From: Takakia lepidozioides
Lineage: Eukaryota > Streptophyta > Takakiopsida > Takakiales > Takakiaceae
Direction: 5' to 3'
Length of the DNA: 60,000 nt
Assembly: GCA_030704615.1 (NCBI GenBank)
Contig: CM060731.1
Span: forward strand, 33,544,001-33,604,000
In this document: in pieces, positions 43,976 to 55,400 of the stretch
Layout: every line of letters begins with the position of its first letter
How positions within the stretch are numbered: the first letter of the stretch is position 1
The notes under the pieces: generated by a model
Told to the model about the DNA's origin: nothing
The model's database searches: none
What the model saw: the letters and a program-made list of their open reading frames with translations, nothing else
Position numbers and translations under genes: made by a program

Positions 43976-44540
43976 TGACATTTACAGAATCCATTACCGT
44001 CACTATGGTACTTGTCTCCTTTCGGAGGCATATCATCCATCTTCTATCAATTACATCCTATCACAAATCCCACCGCACCAGAGACTCTATGTGCGTGAAA
44101 CAATTGGCTCTTACAAAAATCTTCAATACTACTTTCATCCTTGTACCCCCAAACATACCACCCGCCTTCAGATCACCTTTACCCATAATCGCCACCTCAC
44201 CCAATTACAAGACTTTTCATCCGCGCCACTGTCCGAACTATCCATGGATGTCGTCCACTTATCCTCTTTCCCCCACTCTAGTTAATTATATACTCTCTAC
44301 CCACCATACACCCATATTCAATTTATACCCCCATCATGAGAGCTCATGTACAACAAACCTCCTTCATGATCCCCCAGACAAACCCACACACTAATCCACA
44401 CACACACATGCAACTAGCTCCACTAGTACCCACTATGCTAATACCAACTCTACCCCCCTCATACACTTTCTCCACAACTACCCCCCACGCACCCCCACCC
44501 CTCACCCCCTCAAAAATCCAACTTATAACCCACTGCCCAC

Positions 44541-46910
44541 ATGGACGATATCACCAGAGACCCCTTGCATCCAAACACTCCTCTCACCATCCACCATCCC
44601 ACTTTAAGTCCTATCTACTTGCCTATGAAACGCTTACACTACTTCGCTGCGGCGACATTCACCCAAACCAGGCCCCTATTCACTAGCATCATCAACAAGC
44701 TTCCAAAGGATCATAAAGACAGATATAAATTATATTTCCAAACAGACACTGTCACACTCGTGCCTATATATCATCACCTTAGTGATCACTTCTCTCTCTT
44801 TCTCCCTAACCCTCCTACCAATAACCGTAAACCCACGCACCCAATTGCCACCTTTGGGATCCTTACCTGCGAACACCCATCCCTAGTCACTGCCACCCAT
44901 AAACTTAGCACATACCTCCCACAACACCTACTACTCTCACTAATCGTTGTCATCTCTCCAATCCCCTCAATATGCAATGACTACTTTAGAACCCAACCAG
45001 ACATACACATACGTTTGCTACTACAACAACTGCATGAGCTACCCACACTACCTCACAGATACCTAGCACCCCCACACTACCTACACAATCTCCACGAATT
45101 CCTTGACCTGCTACAAGCCAAGCCCGAAGTAGTTCACAAGATTCTTGGTGAACACCTAGCGCACCCAGCTGCTACCATACTCGAGCTAGAGACTCTCACC
45201 AACAAATTCCCATTCATTTCCAAAAATATTCTCATTGCAACCCTCCACGCCAAGACATGCATCCCTGGATATCAACTCCCTCCCATGATACCGCCACCAG
45301 TCATCACACCTTGCTTGCCCAACCACACCAATGACCCACCTCCAACACCCCCTAGACCCAACAGTCCCCCACTCGCCCCCTCCTCCCCGCAAGCACACGC
45401 ACTCAACATACTCACCTGGAATGTAGGGTCACTTGCTACCAGCATTCAAAGCCTTATCCATCTAACGGACTCTACACCTCCGCATATTATTCTATTACAA
45501 GAAACTAAACTCAACACACATGGCCCTAACAGCTCTTACATCAACAATCTCCTTCCAGCCTACTATTTGCTATATGGCAGTTCCTTCACAGCCGCACAAT
45601 GCCTACTTAGACGCTCCGTGCCATATCATCCCACTCGAGGCAGAGTGGCTTTTGGTATCATTCGCACACATCACTCCCCTAGCACCACGGTCAAAATACC
45701 TGTTGCTCTCTCCCTCCGATCACACCTTCAAATCATCAAGCTACACCTCCCCGCTATCCCTCCCATTATCCTTATCCACTTGTACATGCCCTCACATGCC
45801 GATGATCTCTCCTTGATCCCTGATATTCTACTCACCATCTCTAATACACTCACACAACCCTCCAACCAATCCCAACACTACATCCTAGCAGGCGATTTCA
45901 ACATGGACATTGCCCTCATAGGCCACACATACAATGGTGTTCACAAACCTCCATCCCCCGTTGACCATGAATGGGCAAAATTCACTCACTCACACCACCT
46001 CCGTTATATACCGGCTAATCACCATTACTCCAGAAAGAATGGACTTAACTACTCATCCCTCAGTCTTCTTGATGGTTTCTACTTCAAGACACAAAATGAC
46101 ATCCCCTCATACCTCAACAGCCATGTACACATTAATAGTTTATGCAACTCAGACCATTATCCCGTCTCAGTCACCATCCCAGCATCCATCATCCCCTTTC
46201 GACTTATCCCACCCATACATGTTCCATCACCGCAATCTAGAATCTTATCCCCACTTCCCCACAATAACATAATCGCCTTTCTAAAACACTTCCAGCCAAC
46301 ATCCTTACACCTCATGCTAGGACTCTCTGATATACTCTCCGAAGCAAACCTCGCGCAGTCCCTTGACAAAGCATGGAATGACGCCGAGACCATACTCACG
46401 ACTTCAATGCAAGAAATGACCAAAAGTGTGATTTCCACATGCTCTGCCCCCCCTGAAATCCCACAAACTGCACGCTCAAAACAAAATGGTGGCTACCTTA
46501 TCCGTACTCAAAAACGTATATGGACATCACATCTTAACACGTACCACACGATCAAGTGTGCTCTCGCTATTATACCAACCACTACCCACATTCACCAGGG
46601 GAACAACGGGACATCGGATCCACGTATCACTTGCCTAAATACCTTAACAACGTGTCAAGCACTAATGTCACCACCCGTCAATCCCAAAGTATTCCAAAAT
46701 GGACAACTGCTCTCTCCAAAGTTGGCAGATATGCCAAAAAAACCGCTTACAATATTACCAAACAAAAAGCCGTCAATAATCACAAAAAATTCGTCTCCTC
46801 TTTTAACCAATTGTTACGCGACCACCCCAAAAAAGCTCACAAAGCCATCTTTAACCCTGCCCTCAACCCATCTATTGACTGTCTCAAACACAGACACGGC
46901 CACTTGCTAA
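44541..46910 (+). CDS. LINE N-terminal region and APE-like endonuclease
   Basis: An open frame of 789 codons. Residues 1-285 are His/Pro/Leu-rich with no recognised domain, ending in a proline-rich linker. An endonuclease/exonuclease/phosphatase-family domain follows at about residues 290-550: LNILTWNVGSL, ILLQETKLNT (catalytic Glu), HYILAGDFNMD (Asp/Asn pair) and CNSDHYPVSV (terminal Asp-His). This enzyme nicks target DNA to prime reverse transcription. The frame drifts off the true reading after about 46620, where sense continues in the frame of 46556-47200. No zinc knuckle of an ORF1 type is seen. Confidence 0.85.
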   Translation: MDDITRDPLHPNTPLTIHHPTLSPIYLPMKRLHYFAAATFTQTRPLFTSIINKLPKDHKDRYKLYFQTDTVTLVPIYHHLSDHFSLFLPNPPTNNRKPTHPIATFGILTCEHPSLVTATHKLSTYLPQHLLLSLIVVISPIPSICNDYFRTQPDIHIRLLLQQLHELPTLPHRYLAPPHYLHNLHEFLDLLQAKPEVVHKILGEHLAHPAATILELETLTNKFPFISKNILIATLHAKTCIPGYQLPPMIPPPVITPCLPNHTNDPPPTPPRPNSPPLAPSSPQAHALNILTWNVGSLATSIQSLIHLTDSTPPHIILLQETKLNTHGPNSSYINNLLPAYYLLYGSSFTAAQCLLRRSVPYHPTRGRVAFGIIRTHHSPSTTVKIPVALSLRSHLQIIKLHLPAIPPIILIHLYMPSHADDLSLIPDILLTISNTLTQPSNQSQHYILAGDFNMDIALIGHTYNGVHKPPSPVDHEWAKFTHSHHLRYIPANHHYSRKNGLNYSSLSLLDGFYFKTQNDIPSYLNSHVHINSLCNSDHYPVSVTIPASIIPFRLIPPIHVPSPQSRILSPLPHNNIIAFLKHFQPTSLHLMLGLSDILSEANLAQSLDKAWNDAETILTTSMQEMTKSVISTCSAPPEIPQTARSKQNGGYLIRTQKRIWTSHLNTYHTIKCALAIIPTTTHIHQGNNGTSDPRITCLNTLTTCQALMSPPVNPKVFQNGQLLSPKLADMPKKPLTILPNKKPSIITKNSSPLLTNCYATTPKKLTKPSLTLPSTHLLTVSNTDTATC

Positions 46911-48473
46911 CCAATCCGGCGGACATCAACCAAGAAATATGGTCACAAACATCCTCAACATACACACCCACAGTTCCAAACTGCTTACATCCCCGTCTCC
47001 ACTCTGCCAATTGCATGTGTAAAGCTAAACACTATCTATGGCATGATATAGATAGCTTCTCGATTGACAATAGAGGATCCCCAACAGATCGTATCATAGT
47101 CTATTTACAATTGATCTTTACGAATCATGTCTCAAAAAACTATCAAAATCTAAAGCCTCGGGCCCCGATCTTATACCCAATGCTATACTTCAAGCATTAA
47201 ATCCTCACTACCTCCTTCACTACCTACTTCACTACCTCCTTTTTAATTCTTTCAACTCTGTTACAAACTAAAACGAATCCCACACTCCTGGAAACACAGC
47301 CGGACCATTCTACTTCTCAAAAAAGGCGATCCTACAAATCTCAGTAATTACAGACCCATAGCACTGGCCAACACCATATACAAGTTATTCACCAGTATGC
47401 TCACCACAATGCTATCAAGATATGGCGAGCAACACCAAATTCTCAGTGACCCCCAAGAAGGATTCCGAGCTACACGTAGTACAACATGACAAATACAATA
47501 TGTTCTCTCCGCACTTGAAGATGCTAAACTTACAAAGCAAGACATCTATCTTCTATACATCGATTTTAAAAATGCCTTCGGCTCCCTAGACCATGCCAGA
47601 TTACTTGCTATCATGCTTGATCTTGGGTACCCCACCGATGCCGTCCAACTAATAGGAAACATCTATACAAACAACACTACTGAATATTTTGGCACATACT
47701 ATGGCTCCACCCCGCCTATCCCCATCCTTCGTGGAACTATCCAGGGTGACACCTTAAGCCCCTACCTATTCATTATCTTCCTAGAACCCATACTTCGATG
47801 GCTAGCTCGAGGCAAGCTTGGCTATCACTACAAAACCTTTTCTAGTGACATCTCAGCTGCAACATATGCAGACGACCTAGCCATCCTGGCACATAAACCA
47901 CAACACCTCAACCGACAAGTTAATAAACTACTCAGATTCAACCTGTGGTCAGGCATGGAACTCAGCTTACACAAGTGCGCCATCACAGCCGCCACACATC
48001 ATAGTCGGCTCACCAAAACTGCCATAGCCTCACATTGTAAATTCTATGTACACTACCAAAACACACCCTTCCCCTTCCTAGGACCAGACGAGCCATACAC
48101 TTACTTAGGCATACAACTCGTTCCCTCCCTTATTTGGCATATCCAAAAAGAATCTACATCATCCAAACTCACTACCAAAAGTATTGCCCTGCTTAAATCC
48201 CCAATTGTCATTCGACCAAAACTATCAATCATTCAATCAGTACTACAAACACAAATTCAATATTCGTTCCACGCCGCACTCTTCTCCTTATCAGACATCA
48301 AAAAACTTGATAAAAGTATTATCCAGCTAACAAAACGTGTATGTGGTCTACCAACTAGCACCCCCAATGCCCTCACACAACTACCTACGGACCACTACGG
48401 CATTGGTTCAAGCCCATTAATCATCTTATATGCTCGCGATTATTTGCACCCAATTAAAAGAAGCACTCAATGA
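46620..48473 (+). pseudogene. LINE reverse transcriptase, frameshifted
   Basis: From about 46680 a linker (WTTALSKVGRYAKKTAYNI, KKAHKAIFNPALNPSIDC) leads into the reverse transcriptase: KSKASGPDLIPNAIL near 47150, LSNYRPIALANTIYKLF near 47340, YLLYIDFKNAFGSLDH near 47550, LRGTIQGDTLSPYLFIIFLE near 47730 and the catalytic TYADDLAIL at about 47864-47890. KLSIIQSVLQTQIQYSF follows in the thumb region. Frame changes near 47130 and 47260 and a TGA at about 47488 break the first half. The 286-codon frame 47613-48473 is intact over the catalytic half. The YADD motif and DFxxAF box are those of non-LTR enzymes. Confidence 0.9.
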
Positions 48474-49440
48474 TCCTGGGCGTCTAGGTATCATTTATCA
48501 GGGACTTCTCAAATACCTTGCATCTAAATACAATGGCATATACTCATTATCATCCCTGCACCCACAAGCCTGCCTACACTCCCCCACTGCACGCACACTA
48601 CTCATCCTGCGCCAAATGAAAATTAGCATACAAACTGATCTGCCTAACTATCCTAACACCTCATCACCCTTAGAACGCGCATGGCTGACAAGCCCTTCTC
48701 TACCACAGTTTGACATTTTTTATCCCAAACAAAAGGTTCCCATCCTCACATATTTCAAAGAACGACACATCACCACCCTCACCCAACTTACTACCGTCAC
48801 TGGCCATAGACTTTTAAAACCTAGCGAATTCACTCTTAAATTCTCCCGAGCCACGACCAAAACCAATCGCTACCTACATCATCTTCGTACCCTCTTCTGT
48901 CATCCCTCGACCGCCTGCACTCTACAATGTGACCTCCCATGCCTCTACTATCCGCATACGGCTCAAGACCTGCTCCCCCAGTACCGTTCTACCCCTACTA
49001 GCTCCATCTACCAAACACTCCAAACGGCATATGCCACCAATACCCAAACAGACATAGAATCTGATTTCCCCTCTCAAGTAACTAACATACAACACCCTGA
49101 ACCTATCCGCCACTTGCATACGTCATCCAATCCCTCACGTGCTAGGCAAGGATCCCACACCCCCCTAACCACCTCACCATCCCCCCCACCCTCACCACAA
49201 TACGACAACAATAACAATGCTTATATCATTGAAGCTATACTAGGAGTTAAAACCCAAACGTCCATTGATGCCTTTGGAGCCACCTGCATTGATACATAGT
49301 ATCACTATCAATGGGCTGGGTACTCTTCCGTAGACAACACTTGGCAGATAGAAGACGATCTCTTCGGCCGACATGACGATTGCGACCTCGAACACAATCT
49401 TGCCCTCATCACCACCCTCCATAAACAAACCAACACCAAC
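48430..49440 (+). pseudogene. LINE segment with chromodomain-like motif, interrupted by TAG
   Basis: After the RT thumb a frame of 289 codons ends at TAG 49297-49299, but the same frame continues sensibly afterwards. Just before the stop is AYIIEAILGVKTQT, and right after it is YHYQWAGYSSVDNTWQIEDD. Together they match the chromodomain plan: YxVExIL, then Y-x-V/Y-x-W-x-GY, then NTWE-x-x-x-x-L. The aromatic-cage positions are largely kept (Tyr, Trp, and Trp of NTW). Chromodomains bind methylated histone H3 tails. They are common in Gypsy integrases but not expected between RT and RNase H of a LINE. The preceding 240 residues have no known domain, apart from a CxxxC-like patch (CTLQCDLPCLYY). 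Confidence 0.65.
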
Positions 49441-50430
49441 TATCTAACACACATGCACCAACAACACACCACTCCCGCCCAACCTACAGATAACAGATAT
49501 ATACACCAGCCACTCTATGCCCCCAACGTACACATCTGCATAACTGAATGTAATTCTGACAAAGATGTCAAGCATGATCAACCTCTAATCTACATGGGCC
49601 CCTGCCTTTCCAACATTTACGCTCAACATGGCCATTTCATTGGCTTCATCCCCAATACAAGACTAACGTGGCTTTGGGAGAAATACTCTACTACTACCTC
49701 ATCCCCATAATCGCTACAACCCCCGAAACAAGACTTTGCTACTGAATTATATTGGTTGGTTGATCGCTACCTCAAAGACACTCCCCCCAAGAAACCGCGG
49801 TCCCTCACTAAATTGGAAATAACATGTGCGCATCATACTATACCCCAAGATATTCTCTCCTTACTTATCAACACATTCCAGCTTACTCACTCATATTACT
49901 CCAACCCACTGACATGCCCTATGGCATTACCCACATTCTCTAGCCCACACCACAAAGACTGTATCTTTGGAGCCACTGGTACTGCCACCCAGCACACCTG
50001 GGAAGGCCGGGGCCTTGCCCACCCTCCACCTGGTTCTCCTTCTCACGAAGCTCTTAAATGGGCAAAACTTGTTGCGCACTCCTCCCCTACTGCATCCACA
50101 ATCCTCATCCTCACACAACAAAACACTCCTAATATCTCTCACCCTCTTCTACAACTCCCAAAAGGGGTCAATCTACTCGCCACAATTGACCCAAACCAGC
50201 TTAAGTGTATTCACACCCCTCCTCTTCCCAAATATCTCAAACAGAAGGAACCCACCCTAACCCTGATTCTACACATCCAAAACCCCCGGCATACAACCAT
50301 ACCGCCATCTTTCTTTTCTCAGCAATTGCTCACCATCACTCATAAAATAAAGGCCACCATCCATTATCCAACCATCCTCTCCCACACCCATATACCCACC
50401 ACATTGTCCCGGATCAAAACCAACAAAGCT
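49441..50430 (+). CDS. LINE segment, possible Dam-like methyltransferase fold
   Basis: The frame continues as 49453-49710 and then 49756 onward with a stop between. At about 49960-50120 the sequence reads HKDCIFGATGTATQHTWEGR, then GLAHPPPGSPSHEALKWAK and STILILTQQN. This spacing (Asp/Gly strand, W-x-G, PP-containing loop, helix, hydrophobic strand) resembles the Dam-type adenine-methyltransferase-like domain that DIRS-like and some other retroelements carry, where the loop is NPP or FPP. Here the tetrad is HPPP, so the catalytic Asn/Asp is missing. I assign the fold by pattern only, and the segment might instead be an unrelated connector. Confidence 0.35.
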
Positions 50431-50479
50431 TGGAACATTGCGACACCACGCCCTTCCCAGGTCGCGCCAACAACACCTC

Positions 50480-51560
50480 TACCCCCAATCCCTGCAATAT
50501 TTCAACAAAACACTATTCCCGAATACCCACTGGCCAATTCACATTACACTGACGGATCCCTCACCAAACCTAACGCAGGGTATGGAATCTATCACGCCGA
50601 CACTAGTGAAGGCATTGCCCTCAGGCTCCCTGGCCCTGCCACCATCCTCCGGGCTGAACTCATGGCCATTTATGACGCCCTCTCTCTACTCGACATCTTC
50701 CCCCCCCCACACTACATCTTCACCGACAGCCTTACCTCACTATTCCTCATTCGCAACCACATCTCCAACCCCTCTGCCCATCATCATACCCTGACCGCAA
50801 CCTCATTGCCGCTATTGTCCAGAGGGCCATCTCCCTAGGCCACCTAGTCCATATACTCAAAGTCCGTTCGCATACTGGCATCCATGGTAATGAAGAAGCA
50901 GACCTACTCGCCCAACTCGGCGCCTCCCAACCCATAGTTGAACCCTCGAACGACCCTATTCACATCGCCCACACCCATCCCTTTTGGTTCATATACCCCG
51001 TTCCAGACCCACCTGCACCCAGACCAGTCCGAAACCTCCTGACCACTCTGACCAGAGAAGCAAATAAACAAGCGGCAGCCTCCATCAGCCATACCAAAGT
51101 ACACATCAAAAAATGGACTAAATCTAATGTACTGCACCATAAACTCTCTAATCATTTCTGGCTAACCAAAGCCACCACCGACGCACAAATCCGACAAACA
51201 CTCAAACACTCAAACACCAGCGCAAACACATCTTCTGGCCACATCTGTTCCCATCCCCATACTGCCCGTTATGTGCAACCACCCACCAAGCTCGTGACAC
51301 TTGGCCACATCTCCTCAGCCAATGTACACACCTAGTTATACATGGCTTACATATCACGCGTCATAACCAGGCAGTCTGGCACCTCCACCAGCTCTTTCTA
51401 AAACGTGCTGAAACCCGTTGGTTCTCGCTCATGAATGCAGGCACCTACCAAGGACGGCCACCCGACCACACAGTACCACCGTGTCGCGCGGCTTTTACTC
51501 ACCCATCCCTTCGCTATCCGAGGCGGAAACTCCAAGATAGAAGAGTTGGAAATCTCTAAG
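50480..51560 (+). pseudogene. LINE RNase H and C-terminal Cys/His motif
   Basis: RNase H begins with YTDGSLTKPNAGYGIY (first Asp, near 50547), then ILRAELMAIYDAL (Glu) and YIFTDSLTSLFLI (Asp). After a one-base shift near 50790 the rest follows: ISLGHLVHILKVRSHTGIHG and NEEADLLAQLGA, with the final His and Asp. RNase H removes RNA from the RNA-DNA hybrid. A second shift near 51230 leads to a Cys/His motif (YCPLCATTHQARDTWPHLLS with QCTH) like the tail of many LINE ORF2 proteins, ending at a TAA near 51558. RNase H in a LINE is typical of the I and related clades. Confidence 0.85.
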
Positions 51561-51599
51561 TACTCAGCCCGCGCAGAACAATCAGTCATGACCTACAGC

Positions 51600-52401
51600 T
51601 AGCGTATCATGGGGGTGTTTCCTATTTGTTTCCCTTTCCGCATTCATCTTAGCTACCTTACCATTGATAATTAAGTATCAGTTTGCTTCATCAATCTATC
51701 GGTTTCCATCACTCATCCATTCAATCCACAGCTTCACTCAGATCTCTCTACACAGTGTGATTGTATCGTATAAGTATCAGATTATGATTTATCAGGTATC
51801 AGGCCGAAGCCATTGTGTCTCTAATCTGCTCTACAATATCACTACAGCTTTGCATATAACAAAGCATCTACTAATCCTCTTCCTCCTTCACCGTGCTCTC
51901 CATCTTTTTCTTCCAATCTCCGCTCCCGCCTCACTAAGAAGTCCCCCTCCGAATGATGATCATCCTCTCCCCCAGAAGTCCCCCTTTATCTTCCTATCCG
52001 CGGTTCTAACCGTTTCCCTCACTAACCGTCGTCTGTGAACTAACATGTTCCCTTCGCGAGGTGTTGTTCCCACAGTCGTTCCCTGTCCTACTCTTCGTTC
52101 CCTATGATCGTGACAGCTGTGTCAAGCTGTGACTGGCTGTGTGAAACTGTGACGGGCTGTGACTGGTGGCTGTGTCGGGCTGTGACTGCTGTGTGTGGCT
52201 GTGTCGGGCTGTGACTGGCTGTGTGGCTGTGTACTGACTGTGACGACTGTGACGGCTGTGACGGCTGTGTTGGCTGTGTAACCCCCCTCTACAGTGCGCT
52301 GCTGTCACCCCTAAGGCTCCTGTTGGTCTCAGTCTGTGCAAAAATTAAGGGTACCCTACAGATCCCGTATAAGTGTCTAAGTCCCCGACAGTCCTCTAAC
52401 A
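51600..52401 (-). repeat. 3' LTR region of the right Gypsy element (left end uncertain)
   Basis: On the minus strand a polypurine tract ends at 52405, and three bases further is TGTTAGAGG (from 52401), a normal LTR start. The LTR runs left from there. Its far end cannot be fixed because the partner LTR lies outside the window, but it should fall before the end of the LINE at about 51600. The region contains a GGCTGTGAC minisatellite and no supported gene; the 124-codon plus frame at 51664-52038 has no domain. Confidence 0.55.
52110..52280. repeat. GGCTGTGAC-type minisatellite in the LTR
   Basis: Roughly twenty irregular copies of a 6-10 base unit based on GGCTGTGAC or GGCTGTGT. A closely related array is at 56656-56838 in the same element, outside the LTR. 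Confidence 0.9.
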
Positions 52402-52404
52402 TTA

Positions 52405-52423
52405 CCCCTTCCCCCCTCAAAAA
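52405..52423 (-). other. Polypurine tract of the right Gypsy element
   Basis: The minus strand reads TTTTTGAGGGGGGAAGGGG immediately before the putative LTR start and just past the last reading frame of the element, as needed for second-strand priming. Confidence 0.75.
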
Positions 52424-52432
52424 GCCGTGTCC

Positions 52433-55400
52433 TCACGGTTTACTGATTTCGACTAGCAAACCTTTGTGAGTGAGCACCTTCTTGACGTTGAGAGTTTCGT
52501 GGCGGACTGTGTGTACGAGCCCGAGGTCTGTCTCTGGTTGACGGAGATGGTTGATCACTACCTGGATAAGTGAGGCCCTCTGGAGGCTGATATCGAGGTA
52601 ACCTTTCCGGCATAGGAGACCCCCGTCGCTTCTTCTCTGCCATCTGAATTGCATAGTCTTCTCCCATGTCAAAAGAATTCGTGAAGAAACAGTTGTATCA
52701 GAATCCTCATCGCCTCTCAGGTGTTTTAATTTTCGAACTTTTTGTGGAATCATCTGGGGCATACAATGCTGTCCTACCATGTCTGGAAGTTTGTATTTTA
52801 CAACTTGGTGTAACCGCTGAACAGCAAAATTGGTGTAGACACTGAGCTCCTTGTCTGTCCAGGTGAGTGGGTACCAATTACTGGTGCAGCGTGCAAGTAC
52901 TTTCCATGCCACATGTCCCTTATAGAAAATGTCATCAATGCCGAATTTCTGTGTTGACAAATGGTTGCAGGCTGCTTGAAACCATGAACGAATTTGAGAA
53001 TCCTTTTGCATCATAACTTTTGGGTCATATAGGTACATATGAGGTGGCACCGAAGGTAATACCCAATGATCTCCACTGGAATAACTTTGAAAGCGTGTTT
53101 GCATCTTTTGTTGCTCAATGTGGTAACGTACCAGAAAACAAGCAGCGTAGTATAGCCCGCACCCCATGACAATACTTGCTATCTCCTTGGTCTTGGTATA
53201 AATGAGTCCATGTACAACCTGGAAAGCAATCAATTCCCTCAACATGGTACCTGCCTCGCCAGTATTGTGCAAAGTGATGATCTTCAATATGTCGATTGTT
53301 CGGAAGAACTTTAGTCCTAGTTGCCACTGGCAGCCAAATACGCATGATTTGGTAGTAATGTGCGAATGACTGCGGAGGACTAAATTCTTTCCAAGCCAAA
53401 TCCAACATGATGGGAATTTGGTTGAAGGGCATAATCATAGCCCTACTGTACTCCCTTGCAGCTGGAGTTTTAGGTGGGTTTAAAAGCGCATTGCCCCATA
53501 CCTCCGGCTGTGGTGGCTGTGGTGTGGTTGTAGTAACCACAGGTTCAGCTACTGGTACAGTGACTGTTGTGGTGGTGGTGGTACTGGCTCTGTATCATTG
53601 GCATCTCCTGCACCTCCTGTGAAGACTGAAAAGCCAAAGTTCTGGCTTGTAAATAAGAAGCCATTAGCTGTTCCTGAGGGATATAGACTCTTTGGTCGAT
53701 GTTTGAAGTGAGGTCTTCCACTTGAGTCTGGAGTCCGTCTACATCCTCTTGTAACTCTGCTATCCTACTATAGACATTGTCTATAGTAGTTGTGGCAATG
53801 TTCTGCACCTGCAGCCTGAGCTCATTCATCTCGCTTTGGGTGAGCTTCCGTGGTGCTTTGCCCTCTACTGGCCCTTGTGCTAACCAGACCTGCATAAGGC
53901 TGTTATCCACCAAGTTGCTTGTGGTTCCCCTGAGAGTTTGCTCCTCTCTTAGCTTGTACAATTCCAACTGCTGTTGTAAAGCCTCCATGCGCTTCGCCTG
54001 AGGTTCAACCAATTGCGCATAAGCAGCAAGTAGATTATTGGCTTCCTTCCAAGCCTTGTTATTGACCGCGATTTCATTTCTATTGGCCATGATGGTTTGT
54101 TGCAACTCCACGATGTGCTTCTCTTGATCAGCTTCAATCTGCCTGTATTGCTTGAAAGTATCTTCATTGCGACAGATTGTATTCTTCATATCGACAATGA
54201 GCTTCATTTGCTCAACATTCTCTTCTTCTGCCTTCGTACATTTTTCCGCTTGACTGTTTATTTCTTTTGTAGATTGGTCAAGCATAGTTGTAAATGTAGC
54301 ACATTGTATCGCCATCCTGTTATGCACTGTCTGCAACTCCGTATGTAGTGCATTCAGTTCTTGCAACTTGCTTTCATGCTGCACCTGCATTTGGTATAGC
54401 TGTTGCTTATGTGCTTCGTGCAACTGGTCTTGCGCGAGGCCTGCCTCAATCAATTGTTGCTTGGCCAATTGCAAAGCCATTTCTGTATTTCCCAAGTCCT
54501 GCTTCATCTTGAGAGTGACCTCTTCATCGACCTTGTTTGCACACTCAGTGGCAAGTCGAGCCTCAAACTCCTTCCTGAGTTCCTCTTTCAAGGCTGTCAA
54601 TTGGGTAATTGGAACATGGGATTTGACATAAGTCCCCAACAAATTAAGTGTCCTGCCTATGGAACTCATCAGCATTGCCTGTTGAGGGTCATCATGGTGA
54701 GGTTGCTGCTGTTCCTCCTGATTCAACAGTGTGATGTCTCACTAACCATTCAGGCCATTGTCCCACCGGATTTTCTTCCTGAACTACTTCATCTATCACC
54801 GGTGCTACAGTGTCATGACCTTCCGCCTGTGGTACCTCCGACACAGGTGTGTGTATTATATGCACCTCAGGATTTCCCTTGGGCAACTGTTGCACCTCTG
54901 GGATTTCTGTCTCCTTGACCAGACCAGAATATTCATAGAGAAGGTCCCCCTTCTCTATTTCTGCCACTATCTGTTCTGTAGTTGGAATATCTATCCCTTC
55001 ACTTTCCAAATCAATTATTTCGGGTTGAGCTGCATGGATAACTTGTGACCTTGTGACAAGTCGTTCAGGTGGCTGTGATGGTTGTGATGCAGAAGTAACT
55101 TCCTCCTCCCTCTCTGAAGGTCCTGCTTCCAGTAATAGCATTTCTCTGTGCTGCTGTGCCCCTTCCTGGCCATGAGCTTGGGAAACATTATCATGCGGAA
55201 TCCGTGAAGCCAGTGGATCCGCCACTACAGTCTTTCCCCTTCTCTGCCTCTTAGTCTCGGGTTGTGCTGCTAGTCCACCCTCACTGTGTGAAGAGCCTTG
55301 CTCTTCCATTGCAGTTGTTTCTGGCTCAAACTCCCATTTCCTTTCTTTCTTGTGCATTAAGTATGCCAGAATCAAGGATTATTTGAGCAATGATTGGGCC

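Larger units (their letters stand above)
43240..51600 (+). mobile_element. C-rich LINE-type retrotransposon with chromodomain-like and RNase H segments
   Basis: One plus-strand unit of about 8.3 kb has, in order, an N-terminal region of unknown function, an APE-type endonuclease, a reverse transcriptase, a chromodomain-like segment, a possible Dam-like segment, RNase H and a C-terminal Cys/His motif. The whole coding strand is unusually rich in C and poor in G, and codons favour C-ending and CAC/ACC/CCC triplets, setting it apart from both neighbours. Numerous one-base shifts break the frame. The boundaries are approximate: the left one is where the PPR fragment stops, the right one is just past the last frame. 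Individual domains are listed separately. Confidence 0.85.

Noticed and set aside
49297-49299. Programmed stop-codon readthrough at the TAG inside the chromodomain-like segment
   Set aside because: The element has many other frameshifts and stops, so simple decay is a sufficient explanation.
51664-52341. Plus and minus frames around the LTR
   Set aside because: They lie in LTR and minisatellite sequence and have no domain.
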